Origin: Profundibacter sp033851955
Lineage (GTDB): Bacteria; Pseudomonadota; Alphaproteobacteria; Rhodobacterales; Rhodobacteraceae
DNA length: 64,000 bases
Assembly (NCBI GenBank): GCA_033851955.1
Contig: JAWSVK010000004.1
Span: forward strand, 29,380 to 93,379
Reading direction: 5' to 3'
The notes beneath the pieces were generated by a model. It did no database searches and was not told the origin of the DNA. It saw only the letters and a program-made list of their open reading frames with translations. The position numbers and the translations under genes are program-made. Shown here piece by piece: positions 63,249 to 64,000 of the stretch (position 1 is the first letter of the stretch; the number at the start of each line of letters is the position of its first letter).

Positions 63249-63980
63249 CATTTCCTCACACCAACATAGAGCACAATCGTGTGCTGTCACCATTAACTAT
63301 AATCAATGTATGGTTGTGGATTTGAGTTGTAAAGCCATGTTCAAAGACACCGCACTACTTTGCCTTAACAAAGGCCTGCAGTGGCACGCAAAACGTGATC
63401 GCCCGTTACATGGTACTCAATTGAGAAATCATAAAACTACGCGCGTTGCTCTTCTTGTATTGGTCTCAACATCGTAAGCAATCCCCTCAATCTAAAACGA
63501 AATTGAAACAGTCAAACGCACCAAAATGAACAAACGTTTTTCAATAGAATAGGCAGATTGTGGCACTCTTATCCATTTGGGGAGTAAGCAGCAATTTTGA
63601 CACCTTTGACCTCCGTAGTAAGAATAAAGGAAAAGCACAGCTGGCATGGTCACTTCGGGTAAATTTCGACAACCACTTTATCACTTCGGGAAGTATCACT
63701 CCAAATCACTGTGTTTGCATTGCACAGGCAGTGCACGTCTTAGACAAAACAAACAAAACGAATCTGTGGCAAGCATGTCACAATCAAAACTGGTCATATA
63801 ACTGCTTCCTATATGCTTCCGGATTTTTCGTCCGCTATTTCGCCGAAAATAAAATCGACGTAACCACTTGGCTATATTGACAAAATGGAGCCCACACGTA
63901 CCCGCATTTAAGTGACCTGCCACCCGAAACTTCCCTCACTTTGAAGTAGAGTTTGCTCAACCTTTCGAAGGAGCAAACAA
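63249..63980. other. 732-bp non-coding gap at the right side
   Basis: No gene is recognised. It should hold the promoter of the SUMF1-RTX operon (GCACA-ATCG-TGTGC near 63271 lies in its leader), the right copy of the 24-nt repeat at 63803-63826, and the end of an IS3-type element at 63913. Confidence 0.5.
63803..63826 (+). repeat. Candidate attachment site, right copy
   Basis: Direct repeat of 55528-55551 (23 of 24 bases, shared core ATATGCTTCCGGATTT). With the integrase beside the left copy, the 8.3 kb between the two would be the integrated element. No empty-site comparison is possible from this window. Confidence 0.5.
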
Positions 63981-64000
63981 ATGCGAAAGAGACGTTTTAC
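63913..64000 (+). mobile_element. IS3-type element, left end (continues past window)
   Basis: The sequence begins TGACCTGCCACCCGAAAC, like IS3/IS407-group ends, and shares TGACCTG and an internal GTAGAGT with the truncated copy at 55160. An OrfA start follows at 63981. Confidence 0.6.
63981..64000 (+). CDS. Start of IS3-family OrfA (partial)
   Basis: An ATG with good SD (GAAGGAG, about 9 bp upstream) begins MRKRRF, the usual start of IS3-group OrfA proteins. Only six full codons are visible, so the call rests mainly on the element end 68 bp upstream. Confidence 0.5.

Noticed and set aside
63560..63880. 106-codon plus-strand open frame as a gene
   Set aside because: No ribosome-binding site or family recognised. 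It spans the 24-nt repeat and probably is chance.

Overview
The window looks like a chromosomal segment of an alphaproteobacterium of the Rhodobacterales (marine Roseobacter type). This is an inference from gene order (era-rnc-lepB-acpS-pdxJ, rsh-rpoZ, fmt-def-def), from several TRAP and tripartite tricarboxylate (TTT) transporters for organic acids, and from moderate GC with many ATGA stop/start overlaps. No rRNA, tRNA or CRISPR array was seen.

Region 1 (1-13.7 kb) is housekeeping. On the minus strand: era (cut by the edge), rnc, lepB, acpS, a LysE-type exporter, pdxJ, a DUF2062 protein, the stringent-response enzyme rsh, rpoZ and folK. On the plus strand: a NYN-domain protein, ispH, a methyltransferase and rnhA. 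Back on the minus strand: a small GlsB-like protein, fmt, a degenerate peptide deformylase and a normal def. A PatB/MalY-type aminotransferase closes the region.

Region 2 (14.4-36.3 kb) is a first catabolic and transport block. It holds a TTT transporter (tctBAC), a peptide-type ABC importer with a permease-ATPase fusion, an alpha/beta hydrolase, a LysR regulator, a class III CoA-transferase, a type-B carboxylesterase, an SDR, an acyl-CoA synthetase/crotonase fusion, a MarR regulator with palindromic operators, a TRAP transporter and a second alpha/beta hydrolase. Together these could import, hydrolyse, CoA-activate and beta-oxidise an ester or acid whose identity cannot be read from the sequence.

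Region 3 (36.5-53.6 kb) is a second, more complete CoA-thioester pathway. It holds a two-domain CoA-transferase, a thiolase-like enzyme with its DUF35 partner, a double-hotdog MaoC hydratase, two acyl-CoA ligases, a TRAP transporter, a nitronate monooxygenase-like flavoprotein, an alpha-methylacyl-CoA racemase, a MarR regulator, an SDR, an acyl-CoA dehydrogenase and a crotonase. Three promoters share a related palindromic motif, which suggests one local regulon. The racemase and the thiolase/DUF35/MaoC set point to a branched-chain or side-chain acid.

Region 4 (53.6-64 kb) is mobile. Decayed IS6 and IS3 copies are followed by a tyrosine integrase, an excisionase-like gene, a broken replication-initiator-like gene and other small genes. 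Last comes a two-gene cargo operon: an exported SUMF1-fold protein and a 788-residue RTX protein with three 126-residue repeats. A 24-nt direct repeat (23 of 24 identical) lies just upstream of the integrase and again at 63.8 kb, so the 8.3 kb between may be an integrative element. A second IS3-like element begins at the right edge.
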